64,000 bases of DNA from Streptomyces sp. SAT1 (GCF_001654495.1 NZ_CP015849.1:620001-684000), one strand, 5' to 3'. Shown: positions 17,103 to 26,450, numbered from the stretch's first letter. The notes: generated by a model from the sequence alone, not told the origin. Made by a program: numbers and translations.

Positions 17103-17270
17103 TCATTCCTCTTCGCGGGCGGGCGTCACCACGAGGAAGGCGTCCGTGCGCAGGTCCATCACCACGGTCGCGGAGCTGCCCTCGGCCCTGCGGCGCGCCG
17201 CGTACTCCTCGGCGGGCCAGGACCCGCGCGGACCGCCCGCCGGGAAACGTGCCAGCACCTTCGCGTCCAT
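17103..17270 (-). CDS. Small conserved hypothetical protein (55 aa)
   Basis: A 55-residue product beginning MDAKVLARFPAGGPRGSWPA and ending VVTPAREEE. The ATG at 17270 is well supported by GGAGGTGA eight bases upstream. The composition is charged and soluble with no membrane helix, and I see no known domain. It lies 126 bases upstream of the ssu leader-peptide gene on the same strand, so its transcript could run towards that locus. Translation is credible; function is unknown. Confidence 0.65.
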   Translation of the reverse strand: MDAKVLARFPAGGPRGSWPAEEYAARRRAEGSSATVVMDLRTDAFLVVTPAREEE

Positions 17271-17474
17271 GGTGTGCTCACCTCCGCGCCGGGCCGCCGG
17301 GAGCGGCGGCGTGTACGACCGTCTCCTCCCGCGCCTGCCCCGTGCGGGCGCGCTCATGCCAACCAGAGGCCGGTGACGAGCCGGGGGAGTGTCCGCGCGT
17401 CCAGCGGGCATCCGGTCAGCGCGGGGACAACGACCACGACAGCACAACGACCACAACGGCACGGAGAGGCGAAG

Positions 17475-17741
17475 ATGGAGATCAGCGGCATCATCAGTGC
17501 CATCGTCATCGGCATCATCATCGGTGTCCTGGGACGGCTCGTCGTTCCGGGCCGCCAGCACATCGGGGTCATCTGGACGATCGTCATCGGCATCATCGCC
17601 GCACTGATCGGCGCGGCGATCGCCTCCGCGCTCGGTGTCGACGACACCAAGGGCGTGGACTGGATCGAATGGCTCATCCAGATCGCGCTCGCCGCGGTGG
17701 GGGTGGCCGCGCTGGACCGGGCCAAGTCGCCCACGCGCTGA
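17475..17741 (+). CDS. GlsB/YeaQ/YmgE-family stress membrane protein
   Basis: An 88-residue protein with three membrane segments: about residues 5-24 (IISAIVIGIIIGVLGRLVVPG), 31-52 (VIWTIVIGIIAALIGAAIAS) and 63-82. The Gly-rich first helix followed by the basic turn RLVVPGRQ is the hallmark of the transglycosylase-associated/GlsB family, which is linked to envelope stress. GAGAGGCGAAG precedes the ATG. It is monocistronic and followed by a strong hairpin. Confidence 0.88.
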   Translation: MEISGIISAIVIGIIIGVLGRLVVPGRQHIGVIWTIVIGIIAALIGAAIASALGVDDTKGVDWIEWLIQIALAAVGVAALDRAKSPTR

Positions 17742-17759
17742 CTCCGCGGGACCCGCCCG

Positions 17760-17798
17760 GGGCGGGCCGGCGCCGCTTCCCCGCGCGCCGGCCCGCCC
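17760..17798. terminator. Bidirectional hairpin terminator
   Basis: A perfect 14-bp stem (17760-17773 with 17785-17798, GGGCGGGCCGGCGC) with an 11-base loop lies between the convergent GlsB-like and GNAT genes. Confidence 0.7.
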
Positions 17799-17864
17799 GC
17801 GTACGCCCTGACCCGGCCCGGGACCGCTCGACGCGCCCGGCTCGGGGTCGGGGCGCACGGGTGT

Positions 17865-18644
17865 TCAGGGCGTACAGATGTACGGCGTCGTCGTGGTCAG
17901 CGGTTCGAAGCCGAGGCGCTGGAGGATGGGGCGGCTCTCGTCGGAGGCGTCGACGTGGAGATACGCGTAACCCCGTTCGGCGGCGATCCGGGCGCGGTGG
18001 GCGACCAGGGCGCGGTAGATGCCGCGGCCGCGCCAGCCCTCGGCGGTGCCGCCGCCCCACAGACCGGCGAACCGGGTGTCCGGCAGCAGTTCCGCGCGGG
18101 CCGAGCTCACCGGTTCCCCGTCGGCCAGGACGACGAACGCGGCCAGGGTGTCCGGGGCGGCGGAGAGCTGGGTGAGGACACGGTGGCGCAGGTCCGCCGG
18201 GTCCGAGCCGAACGCCTTCGTGTGGGCCTCGCCCATGAGGTCCACCCCGGCCTCGTCGGTGACGGCGTGCAGGCTGACGCCGTCGGGCAGCGCGGTGTCC
18301 AGGGCCAGCCCGGCGATCTCCGCGACCATGAGCGTCTCCGGCGGCTCGGCGGTGAATCCGGCGTCCGTCAGCCGCTGCCCGAGGTCGGCGGGACGGTCGT
18401 GCCCGTACAGCTTCCATTCGAAGGGGTGGCCGAGCGCGCCGAAGTGGGCGACCTGGGCGGCGATCTCCGCGTCGGCACCGGCCTCGTCCAGCGCCGACCA
18501 CAGCACGCCGTTCCAGTCCTGTGCGCTGCGGCCGGTCTGCCGCACCACCTTCCCGGCGCGCTCGACGCGCGCGGCGGGGCTGTCGGGGCGCGCGTGCTCA
18601 CGCAACTCCCGGTCGTAACGGGCGAGAACAGTGGCGTGATCCAT
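17865..18644 (-). CDS. GNAT-family N-acetyltransferase
   Basis: A 259-residue protein with a GNAT domain in its C-terminal half (about residues 130-255). The acetyl-CoA-binding loop is seen as TAEGWRGRGIYRALVAHRARIAAERGY, followed by ILQRLGFEPL. The N-terminal half is an extra region without a recognised fold. The ATG at 18644 is the first sensible start. It is the downstream gene of two consecutive GNAT genes on this strand (83-bp gap). The substrate is unknown. Confidence 0.85.
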   Translation of the reverse strand: MDHATVLARYDRELREHARPDSPAARVERAGKVVRQTGRSAQDWNGVLWSALDEAGADAEIAAQVAHFGALGHPFEWKLYGHDRPADLGQRLTDAGFTAEPPETLMVAEIAGLALDTALPDGVSLHAVTDEAGVDLMGEAHTKAFGSDPADLRHRVLTQLSAAPDTLAAFVVLADGEPVSSARAELLPDTRFAGLWGGGTAEGWRGRGIYRALVAHRARIAAERGYAYLHVDASDESRPILQRLGFEPLTTTTPYICTP

Positions 18645-18727
18645 GCGCCCGACCTCATCAGAGCCGACGGCCCCGGGCAACGGGATTAGCTCCGGGCCGC
18701 CGTGCGGCTGCCCCGGCCGCCGTGCGG

Positions 18728-19582
18728 CTACCCCAGTTCCAGGGTGGTGACGCCGAAGACCCGCTCACCGGCGTGCGGCCGCACCGGCCCCGTGTACATC
18801 CGGGCGGTCTCGAAGGACGGGGTGAGACCGGCCTGTTCGGCCAGGGCGACGCCCGCCGTGTTGGACGCGGGGACGTCGAGGGAGACCTGGCGGCCCGGGA
18901 CGTCGGCGCAGAGCGCGTCGAACAGGGCGTGCGCGTCCTCGGCGGTGTCGGCGAAGAGCGGTCCGATCCGCACCCCGTCGCGGGCCGGGCGCAGTACGCC
19001 GTAGCCGGTGACACGGCCCGCGGCGCGGCGGACGAGGCCGCGGTGGCCCGGGGTGCTCAGCCACTGGGCGACGAACCTCGGCCGGTCGGCGGGGTGGCAG
19101 GCGGCGTCGTAGGCGGTGATGTCCGCGAGGTCCGCGGCGGCGAAGGCCCGGACGCCGCCGGGGGCGGTGGTGGCGGGCGCGGTGCCGGTGTACCGGACGG
19201 TGCGGTGGGCCGGACGGAAGCCGGACTGCCGGTAGTTGTCCTGCTGGGCGACGACGCCGTCGAGGCCGACGGTGCGGCTGCCGGCATGCGCGAGGCCGGT
19301 CTTCCAGGTGGTCAGGCCGTGGCCCCGGCCGCGCAGGTCGGGGCGGACGAGGTAGCAGCCCAGGAAGGCGAAGTCCGGGCCGTGGTTGACGACGGAGATC
19401 GCGGAGACCGGCTCGCCGCCGATCCGGCCCAGGAAGAAGCCGTCCGGGTCCTGGGCGAAGAAGGCCGGGCCGTCGGACAGCCCGGGGTTCCATCCCTCGT
19501 CGGCCGCCCAGCCGCTGATGACCGGCCAGTCCTCCAGGGTCGCCGGGCTGAGGACGAGGTCGTCGTGGGCCTCCGGGGCCAT
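18728..19582 (-). CDS. Double GNAT-domain acetyltransferase (YitH/HolE-like)
   Basis: A 284-residue protein with an N-terminal GNAT domain (about residues 8-135; CYLVRPDLRGRGHGLTTWKTGLAHAG is the acetyl-CoA loop) and a C-terminal degenerate GNAT-like domain (DUF1248-like, about residues 150-282). The arrangement matches the YitH/HolE type. The ATG at 19582 sits in front of a typical NLRPATLED-like opening (DLVLSPATLEDWPVISGWAADEGWNPG shortened here). The substrate is not predictable. Confidence 0.85.
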   Translation of the reverse strand: MAPEAHDDLVLSPATLEDWPVISGWAADEGWNPGLSDGPAFFAQDPDGFFLGRIGGEPVSAISVVNHGPDFAFLGCYLVRPDLRGRGHGLTTWKTGLAHAGSRTVGLDGVVAQQDNYRQSGFRPAHRTVRYTGTAPATTAPGGVRAFAAADLADITAYDAACHPADRPRFVAQWLSTPGHRGLVRRAAGRVTGYGVLRPARDGVRIGPLFADTAEDAHALFDALCADVPGRQVSLDVPASNTAGVALAEQAGLTPSFETARMYTGPVRPHAGERVFGVTTLELG

Positions 19583-19780
19583 CGGTGCGCTCCATTTCCG
19601 TGGGGGCGGGTGCGCGCAGCATCCTTCCGGATCACGGGCGGGCGCGCCACGGCCGGATCAAGCCGCGTGCCGCGCCCGGCGGGTGCACGGCGCGCGCGGG
19701 CCGGTGCCGGGGGTCCCACCGGTGGGGGGAGCGGCCGGCGGGCCGCGGTGGGACACTCCCCCGTGTCGTCCTGGCCCGGG

Positions 19781-20485
19781 TCAGCGGGCCGCCCCGGGCC
19801 GGAAGCGCCGGTAGAGGACGGTTCCGCCGAGCAGGAGCGCGGCGCTCGCGGCGACGGCGGGCATCGCGTGGTCCGCGCCGGTGTGGGCGAGGGACACCTC
19901 GGTGTGCGGTACGGCCGCGGGCGCGGGGTGCGTGACGGGCCGGGGCGCCGGGCGCGGGGCGGGGTGCGCGGGCGGGGTGACCGGGTGCGGGGCGGGCCGG
20001 TCGGTGGAGGTGTTGACGGACGTGTTGCCGGTGGCCGGGTTGCCGATGCCCACCACGTTCACGCTGTTGCCGCTGACGTTCACCGGGAGGTGCACCGGGA
20101 GCTGGACGCCGTTGCCGGAGAGCACGCCGGGCGAGTCCTTCGCACCCTCGTGCGCCGTGGCGCCGCCGCCGGGCTGTGCCTCGTGCGTCCCGTGCGTCCC
20201 GTGCGCCTCGTCGCTCCCGTGACCGGTGGAGGCGGCGCCGGAGGAGGTGTTGGCGCAGCGGTTGCCCGCCGCGGGGTTGAGCAGGCCGACGACGTTCACC
20301 GTGTTGCCGCACACGTTCACCGGGACGTCCACCGGGAGCTGGACGCCGTTGCCGGAGAGCAGTCCGGGAGAGCCGGCCGCAACGCCGTCCGCGTCGGCCG
20401 CGAACGCGGCGGACACCGGCACCGCCACCGCCACCGCGCCGGAGGCGGCGAGGGCGATCACACCATTTCGGGTAACCCGTTTCAT
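19781..20485 (-). CDS. chpB: Long chaplin with two chaplin domains and a sortase signal (ChpB-like)
   Basis: A secreted surface protein of 234 residues. It has a Sec signal peptide (to about residue 29), chaplin domain 1 (about 36-80, GLLSGNGVQLPVDVPVNVCG and later NRC), a Gly/His-rich linker, chaplin domain 2 (about 119-160), a Pro-rich wall-spanning stretch, then LAHTG (an LAxTG sorting motif), a hydrophobic helix and an RRFRPGAAR tail. Long chaplins are anchored to peptidoglycan by sortase and help aerial hyphae become hydrophobic. Domain 1 has both cysteines; domain 2 has none (NVSGNS...GNTSVN). A BldN-type promoter lies upstream. The symbol is by similarity of layout and neighbourhood. 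Confidence 0.88.
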   Translation of the reverse strand: MKRVTRNGVIALAASGAVAVAVPVSAAFAADADGVAAGSPGLLSGNGVQLPVDVPVNVCGNTVNVVGLLNPAAGNRCANTSSGAASTGHGSDEAHGTHGTHEAQPGGGATAHEGAKDSPGVLSGNGVQLPVHLPVNVSGNSVNVVGIGNPATGNTSVNTSTDRPAPHPVTPPAHPAPRPAPRPVTHPAPAAVPHTEVSLAHTGADHAMPAVAASAALLLGGTVLYRRFRPGAAR

Positions 20486-20534
20486 AGGTCCTGTGCCTTC
20501 CAGAAAGGGGCGCGGGCACTCGCCCGCACCGGGT

Positions 20535-20562
20535 AGAACGCGGGTCGGCCATCCGAGTTATG
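20535..20562 (-). promoter_or_regulatory. Candidate sigma-BldN promoter for the chaplin gene
   Basis: Minus-strand CATAAC (20562-20557) and CGTTCT (20540-20535) are separated by exactly 16 bases. This is close to the sigma-BldN consensus as I recall it (CGTAAC-N16/17-CGTTGA), the sigma factor that controls chaplin and rodlin genes. The -10 is 50 bases upstream of the ATG. Confidence 0.55.
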
Positions 20563-20749
20563 GCTTGTGCGGCTTTCACCCCTTCGGGCGATGCGCCCGG
20601 CCCGGTCCCGGGGCTCGGGCTCGAACGGCGCGGCACCTGTCGTACGTGCGCCGCAACGGTCCGGCACCGGGAGGCGGGGCGCCCGGGGCCCGCTTATGGT
20701 GGGCGAGGGCGTTGTCCCGGTCCGTGGCACGGCGCCCCTGGAGGCGCCC

Positions 20750-22375
20750 ATGCCGGTCAAGCCGTCGACGCGGTCCCTGGCGCGGCGCTGTGCCTGCGCC
20801 GGAGCCGTCACACTGGGCCTTCTCGGCGCGTGCCTGCCCGCGGCCGCCGCGGACGGCGGGCAGCCGGGTCTGGACCGCTTCTACCGGCAGAAAGTGACGT
20901 GGTCGGCGTGCGAGGCGGGCGCGCCCAAGGACCTCCAGTGCGGCAAGGTCACCGTGCCGGTCGACTACGCCCGTCCGGGCGCGGGCACCCTCGATCTGGC
21001 GCTGGCCCGCTACCGGGCCACGGGGCACCGGCGGGGGTCGGTGGTGCTGAACTTCGGCGGTCCCGGCGCCCCGGGCGTGTCGGAACTCGCGCTGAGCGGG
21101 AAGCAGTTCATGGACCTGACCAACGGCTACGACGTGGTGAGCTTCGACCAGCGGGGCGTCGGCCGGTCCTCCCCGGTCAGCTGCGGTGTCGACGCCGGCG
21201 GCTCCGCGGAGGGCGGCTCGGGCGACGCCGTCGTCGACCTGGGCGACGCGCGGGCCGCGCGCAAGGCGCTGGCCGAGTGGAAGCAGGTGGCGGCCGAGTG
21301 CGCCCGGCACTCCGGGCCGGTGCTGCCCCACATAGGCACCGTCGACGCGGCCCGCGACCTCGATGTGATCCGCCAGGCGCTCGGCGACCGCGGGCTCAAC
21401 TACCTGGGCTTCTCCTACGGCACCCGGCTGGGCGCGGTGTACGCCGCGGAGTTCCCCGGCAACGTGGGCCGGATGGCCCTGGACGGCGTGGACACGCTGA
21501 CCGAGTCGGCTCAGCAGCAGGGGCTGGTGGCGGCGCAGGGCCAGCAGACGGCACTGGAGGACTTCCTGGACTGGTGTGTGCGGGACATCGCCTGCCCGTT
21601 CGGCCAGGACCGGCGCCGGGCGGGCGACCAGGTCGTCCAGCTCGTCCGGTCGCTGGACGAGAACCCGGTGCCGACCGGGCTGGGCGGCCGGCTGACCGGC
21701 CAGCAGCTCGTGGGCGCCGTCGGGCAGGCGCTGTACAGCAAGGCGATGTGGCCGTCGCTGGAGCGCGCGGTCGCCTCGCTGGTGCAGGACGGCGACACCC
21801 GTCCCGTGCAGACCCTCGCCTCCGGCGGCCTCGCGCTGCCGGGGGCACGCTCCGGTCAGCTCCGGGCGGCGGGGAAGGCGTCCGGCGGCGGGCTCACCGA
21901 CAACGCGGCCGTGCCGCTGGACAATCTTCCGGCCGCGATGATGGCGATCGACTGCGCGGACGACCCGGACCGCCCGGACGCCGGGCGGCTCGTCCAGGAC
22001 CTCGGCCGGCTGAGTGCCGAGTACACACAGGTCTCCCCGGTCTTCGGCCGCTACCGGCTCAACGAGCTGCTGATGTGCTACGGACGCCCGAAGGGCACCG
22101 ACTTCGTCCGGGAGCGGGTGAAGGACGTCGACACGGCGAAGATGCTGCTGGTCGGCACCCGGGGCGACCCGGCGACCCCGTACCGCTGGACCGTGGAGAC
22201 GGCGCGGCGGCTGGGCTCCTCGGCCGTGGTGCTCGACAACCGGGGCGAGGGGCACACCGGGTACGGGTCCTCGCGGTGCGTGCACCGGAAGGTGGACGAC
22301 TTCCTGCTCTACGGCTCCCTGCCCGCCGACGGCAGTTCGTGTCCGCCGGACCGGGAGCCGGACACCGGCGGGTGA
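20750..22375 (+). CDS. Secreted alpha/beta-hydrolase peptidase (Tap/SlpD type)
   Basis: A 541-residue exported tripeptidyl-aminopeptidase-like hydrolase. The N-terminus is a signal peptide; LGAC at about residues 24-28 could act as a lipobox, or cleavage may occur at AAAAD. The nucleophile elbow is GFSYGTRLG, the catalytic Asp is in GTRGDPATPY and the His in NRGEGHTGYGSSRCV, inside a C-terminal TAP-like domain. This layout matches S. lividans Tap/SlpD, which trim N-terminal tripeptides from secreted proteins. GGAGG precedes the ATG at 20750. It is divergent from the chaplin gene. Confidence 0.88.
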   Translation: MPVKPSTRSLARRCACAGAVTLGLLGACLPAAAADGGQPGLDRFYRQKVTWSACEAGAPKDLQCGKVTVPVDYARPGAGTLDLALARYRATGHRRGSVVLNFGGPGAPGVSELALSGKQFMDLTNGYDVVSFDQRGVGRSSPVSCGVDAGGSAEGGSGDAVVDLGDARAARKALAEWKQVAAECARHSGPVLPHIGTVDAARDLDVIRQALGDRGLNYLGFSYGTRLGAVYAAEFPGNVGRMALDGVDTLTESAQQQGLVAAQGQQTALEDFLDWCVRDIACPFGQDRRRAGDQVVQLVRSLDENPVPTGLGGRLTGQQLVGAVGQALYSKAMWPSLERAVASLVQDGDTRPVQTLASGGLALPGARSGQLRAAGKASGGGLTDNAAVPLDNLPAAMMAIDCADDPDRPDAGRLVQDLGRLSAEYTQVSPVFGRYRLNELLMCYGRPKGTDFVRERVKDVDTAKMLLVGTRGDPATPYRWTVETARRLGSSAVVLDNRGEGHTGYGSSRCVHRKVDDFLLYGSLPADGSSCPPDREPDTGG

Positions 22376-22535
22376 GCGAACGGGCCACGACGACCGGTTC
22401 GGGTGGTCCGGGCGCGGGGACGCAACCGGACGGCACCCTGGGTGGTCCCACTGAAGGAGGGGCGGGCGGGGCGGCGGCCTCGGGGCCGGTCGTCCGCCGC
22501 TCCCGTACGCGACCACGACCGTCTCTGGGGGAACC

Positions 22536-23051
22536 ATGCGTATCCGTACCGCCGTCGCCCTGTCGGCCGCTCCGGCCGCCGTCGCCGCCCTGCTGCTGGC
22601 CGCCTCGCCCGGTCAGGCGGCCCCCGCGCCCGCCGCCTGCGCCGCCTCGCAACTGACCGTCCGGGCGCGGGCGGTGCCCGCCGAGCCGTCCGTGGTCCGC
22701 CTCCAGGTCACCAACCGGGGGCGGGTCTGCGCGGTGGACCGGATCCCCACGGTGACCTTCGGGGACCTGGACGGCGCGGCGACCCCGGTGCCGCCGGGCG
22801 AGAGCGGCCCGTTCCGGCTGGCCGCCGGGGGCACGGCCTACGCGGCGGTGCGTACCGTCGCCGACCCGGCGGACCCCGAGGCCCGCCGGGTCCCCGCCCT
22901 GACCGTGGCGGCGGACCCGGCGCTGCCGGGCCGGACGTTCACCGCCTCGGAGCTGGGCGCGGGCGACTCGGTCCGGGTGTGGGAGCCGGTGACGACCTGG
23001 TGGCAGGCGTCGGCCGCCGCGGCGGACCGGGCGATCGGGCTCAGCCGGTGA
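22536..23051 (+). CDS. Secreted DUF4232 protein
   Basis: A 171-residue protein. It has a signal peptide (MRIRTAVALSAAPAAVAALL, cleavage near AAPAPA) and then a beta-sandwich of the DUF4232 type, with paired cysteines (PAACAAS and GRVCAVD), the LQVTNRGRVC strand and PPGESGPFRLAAGGTAYAAV. DUF4232 proteins are abundant in the Streptomyces secretome and have no known function. GGGGGAACC precedes the ATG. The 3' end overlaps the convergent asparagine synthase by 11 bp. Confidence 0.82.
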   Translation: MRIRTAVALSAAPAAVAALLLAASPGQAAPAPAACAASQLTVRARAVPAEPSVVRLQVTNRGRVCAVDRIPTVTFGDLDGAATPVPPGESGPFRLAAGGTAYAAVRTVADPADPEARRVPALTVAADPALPGRTFTASELGAGDSVRVWEPVTTWWQASAAAADRAIGLSR

Positions 23052-24882
23052 CGATCTCGGGCCGGTAGAGGTCGAGCCAGACGGCCAGGTCGAGGGTCTT
23101 CTCCAGGCTGCGCCGCGCCGCCTGCGTGCTGACGGGGGTGTCGACGTGCGCGGCCTGGCGCACCCGCTCACGGTCGACCAGGTCGAAGACCGGGTGGCTC
23201 GGCCGGGCGAGCAGATCCTTGACGTGGCCCTGGAGTGCGAGCGCGTACGCCGGGTCCTGGGTGGAGGGGTAGGGGCTCTTGACCCTGTCGTACACGGACT
23301 TGGGCAGCACGTCCGCGGTCGCCTCCCGGAGCAGGCTCTTCTCCCGTCCGTCGAACGACTTCAGGGACCAGGGCGTGTTGTAGACGTACTCCACGAGCCG
23401 GTGGTCGCAGAACGGCACACGGACCTCCAGGCCGACCGCCATGCTCATCCGGTCCTTGCGGTCGAGCAGGACGCGGACGAAGCGGGTCAGGTGCAGATGG
23501 CAGATCTGCCGCATCCGGAACTCGAAGTCGCTCTCCCCGTCGAGGCGGCGGATGCCGGCGACGGCGGTGCGGTAGCCGTCCGCGATGTACGCCGGCAGGT
23601 CCAGGGCGCGGGCGAGGTCCGGGCGCAGCACGTCGCCGTCGTCGCCGAAGTCGCGGCTGAAGCGCACCAGCCACGGGAAGGTGTCGGCGCGGCGGGCCTC
23701 CTCGTCGAAGAACTGGAGGTAGCCGCCGAAGACCTCGTCGGCGGACTCGCCGGACAGGGCGACCGTGGAGTGGTCGCGGATGCTGCGGAACAGCAGGTAC
23801 AGCGAGGCGTCCATGTCGCCGAAGCCCATGGGCAGGTCACGGGCGCTCAGGACGCGCGCCCGCACCTCGGGGTCGGCCAGCGACTGCGCGTCGAGCACGA
23901 TGTCCTGGTGGTCGGTGTCGGCGGCGCGGGCCAGGTCGTGCACGAACGGGGTGTCGGGGGTGCCGCGCAGCTCGTCGGCGACGAAACGGTCCGTCTGACC
24001 GACGAAGTCGACGGCGAAGCTGCGCACCTTCTCGCCCTGCTCGGCCAGTTGCCGGGCGGCCAGCGCGGTCATCGCCGAGGAGTCGAGGCCGCCGGAGAGC
24101 AGGGTGCAGCGGGGCACGTCGGCGACGAGCTGGCGGCGCACGATGTCGTCGAGGAGCGAGCGCACGGTGGCGATGGTGGTGTCGCGGTCGTCGGTGTGCG
24201 GGCGGGTTTCGAGCCGCCAGTAGACGCGGGTGTGCAGGCCGTCGCGGTCGACGGTGACGACGGTGCCGGGCTGGACCTCGCGCATGCCGTCCCACACGGC
24301 GTGCCCGGGGGTCTTGACGAACGTGAACAGTTCGCGCAGGCCGTCCAGGGTGACCCGGCGGCGGGCCAGCGGGTTGGCGAGGATCGCCTTGGGCTCGGAG
24401 CCGAAGAGGACTCCGTCGGGGGTGGGATAGTAGTAGAACGGCTTGATGCCCATGCGGTCGCGGATCATGACGAGCTTGTCGTGGCGGCCGTCCCAGATCG
24501 CGAAGGCGTACATGCCGTTGAGCCGCTCGGCGACGGCGTCGCCCCATTCGAGATAGCCGCGCAGCACGACCTCGGTGTCGGAGTCGGTGGTGAAGCGGTG
24601 GCCGCGCGCGGCGAGGTCGGCGCGCAGTTCCGTGAAGTTGTAGGCCTCACCCGAGTAGACCATCGCCACGGTGCCGTCCGGGGTGGTGTCGCTCATCGGC
24701 TGGCGTCCGCCGGGCAGGTCGATGATCGCGAGCCGGCGGTGTCCGAGGGCGGCGGGGCCCTGCGCCCACGTGCCCCGGTCGTCGGGGCCGCGGCAGGCCA
24801 TCGTCTCCGTCATCGCGTCCAGTGCCGCCGCCTCGGAACGCAGGTCGCGGTCGAAGGAGACCCAGCCGGTGATACCGCACAT
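23041..24882 (-). CDS. asnB: Asparagine synthase (glutamine-hydrolysing)
   Basis: A 613-residue cytosolic enzyme making asparagine from aspartate, ATP and glutamine. Cys2 (MCGITGWV) is the glutaminase nucleophile. RGPDDRG and GHRRLAIIDL are in the N-terminal Ntn domain, and the synthetase domain has the ATP-pyrophosphatase motif SGGLDSS at about residues 263-269. The extra C-terminal region is typical of the longer actinobacterial AsnB. The ATG at 24882 has GGAGGTAGG upstream. A small inverted repeat lies in the divergent promoter region. Confidence 0.93.
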   Translation of the reverse strand: MCGITGWVSFDRDLRSEAAALDAMTETMACRGPDDRGTWAQGPAALGHRRLAIIDLPGGRQPMSDTTPDGTVAMVYSGEAYNFTELRADLAARGHRFTTDSDTEVVLRGYLEWGDAVAERLNGMYAFAIWDGRHDKLVMIRDRMGIKPFYYYPTPDGVLFGSEPKAILANPLARRRVTLDGLRELFTFVKTPGHAVWDGMREVQPGTVVTVDRDGLHTRVYWRLETRPHTDDRDTTIATVRSLLDDIVRRQLVADVPRCTLLSGGLDSSAMTALAARQLAEQGEKVRSFAVDFVGQTDRFVADELRGTPDTPFVHDLARAADTDHQDIVLDAQSLADPEVRARVLSARDLPMGFGDMDASLYLLFRSIRDHSTVALSGESADEVFGGYLQFFDEEARRADTFPWLVRFSRDFGDDGDVLRPDLARALDLPAYIADGYRTAVAGIRRLDGESDFEFRMRQICHLHLTRFVRVLLDRKDRMSMAVGLEVRVPFCDHRLVEYVYNTPWSLKSFDGREKSLLREATADVLPKSVYDRVKSPYPSTQDPAYALALQGHVKDLLARPSHPVFDLVDRERVRQAAHVDTPVSTQAARRSLEKTLDLAVWLDLYRPEIVTG

Positions 24883-25226
24883 GTCCCTACCTCCAGGCGA
24901 AGCAGTTGTAACAAGCACCTATATGACGAGCGTGTTTCACGCACCCGGCACCGGTCAACGCGGCCGTCGCCCGGACGGCCGGGCCACCCCCGCGCTTTCG
25001 GCCGCGCTTTGCCTTCGCGAGGCCCGCCGGTACGCGTGCCGCCAGGAGTGGTCCACCGGGAACCGGCCACCGGCAAAGACTTCTCCAACGGCCACCTCCG
25101 GCCAGCCGCCCGTATGCGATCCGGCGGACGGCCGGGGCAAGCGGGAGCCCGGAGCGACGAGTTACCCCCGAGCGGGACCTGATTACTCCAAATGCCCGAT
25201 ACGTGAATCGGCCCTATGGTGCTGTC
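24883..25226. other. Divergent promoter region asnB / baeRF3
   Basis: 344 bases between divergent genes. On the asnB side there is a TATAGG-like -10 (minus strand, 24923-24918) and the inverted repeat GCGTG-TTT-CACGC at 24930-24942, a possible operator. The rest is GC-rich and without a credible open frame. Confidence 0.4.
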
Positions 25227-26327
25227 ATGGAGCACGATCTGAGTCCCGCGACCCTCGCCGAGCTGCGGCGCCCGCGCAGCTACCCCGCCGTGTCCGTGCT
25301 CACGCCGACACACCGCAGGGAACCCGACAACGCCCAGGACCGGGTCCGGCTGCGCAATGCCGTGGCCGAGGCCAAGAAGCAGCTGGAGACCGATCCGGCG
25401 GTCACCCGGGAACGCCGCGCCGACGTCGAACGCCAGCTCGACGAGGCACTGGCCGAGGTGGACCTGACCTACGCGGAGGACGGACTGCTGATCTTCGCCG
25501 CCCCCGGCGAGCACCAGGTGTGGTCGCTGGGCCGCAGCGTGCCGGAGCGGGTGGTGCTCTCGGACACCTTCCTCACCCGCAACCTGGTCTCCGCGAACGC
25601 CGCCGAGAGCCCCTTCTGGGTCCTGTCGGTCTCCGCCGACCGGATGACCCTGTGGAGCGGCGGCGGGGGCCGGGTCGCCGAGGACCGCACCGGCGGGTTC
25701 CCGCTGACCCGGGACCTCACCGAGAACTTCGACGCCGAGCGCCAGGAGCGGACCGGCGACGCGCCGAGCACGTTCCGCGACGAGCGCACCCGCCAATTCC
25801 TGCGGGAGGCGGACACCGCGATGGGTGCGGTGCTGCGCGAGCGCCCGCGGCCGCTCTACGTCACCGGTGAGCCGGGCGCGCTGGCCGTCCTCGACGAGTG
25901 CGGCGGCGTCGCCCGGCACGCGGTGCACGTCCCGCACGGCGGGCTGGCGCACGCCACGCCCGAGGCCGTGCGGCGCGCGCTGCAACCGGTGCTCCGGGCA
26001 CGGGCCCGCGAGGAGACCGACGCCGTCACCCGGGAGCTGGAGGCGGCCCGCGGGCGCAAGGAGTTCGCGGCCGGCGTCGACGAGCTGTGGCGCAGCGCCC
26101 GCGAGGGACGGGTGCGGCTGCTGGTCGTCGAGGAGAACTACCGGGTGACCGTGCGCGACGACGCCGGGGACCATCTGGTCCCGGCGGCGGGCGGCGATCT
26201 CGACGCCCGTGAGGACATCGTGGACGAGATCGTCGAGCAGTGCCTGGAGACCGGGGCCGAGGTCCGCTTCGTCCCGGACGGCACCCTCGGCGAGGAACAG
26301 CGCATCGCCGCCGTGCTGCGCTACTGA
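25227..26327 (+). CDS. Bacterial archaeo-eukaryotic release-factor-like protein, family 3
   Basis: A 366-residue protein related to the eRF1 domain-2/3 fold (baeRF families). The opening RPRSYPAVSVLTPTHRREPDNAQDRVRLRNAV is the recognition feature of family 3, followed by the Hbs/eRF1-like core and the C-terminal LLVVEENYRV with EIVEQCLETGAEVRFVPDGTL. These proteins are proposed to act on stalled ribosomes or as stress nucleases, with little direct evidence. The ATG at 25227 is the first start with a full family N-terminus. It is monocistronic. Confidence 0.78.
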   Translation: MEHDLSPATLAELRRPRSYPAVSVLTPTHRREPDNAQDRVRLRNAVAEAKKQLETDPAVTRERRADVERQLDEALAEVDLTYAEDGLLIFAAPGEHQVWSLGRSVPERVVLSDTFLTRNLVSANAAESPFWVLSVSADRMTLWSGGGGRVAEDRTGGFPLTRDLTENFDAERQERTGDAPSTFRDERTRQFLREADTAMGAVLRERPRPLYVTGEPGALAVLDECGGVARHAVHVPHGGLAHATPEAVRRALQPVLRARAREETDAVTRELEAARGRKEFAAGVDELWRSAREGRVRLLVVEENYRVTVRDDAGDHLVPAAGGDLDAREDIVDEIVEQCLETGAEVRFVPDGTLGEEQRIAAVLRY

Positions 26328-26450
26328 ACCCTCCCCCGGCCGCCTCGGCCGAACCCGCCCGCCCCGGCCCCCGCTCCCCCAGCTCCCTCCTCGCCGGCGT
26401 CTACGCTACGGCGGAATCCGTCGACAAGGGCCGGCAAGGAGGGAGCGCAC

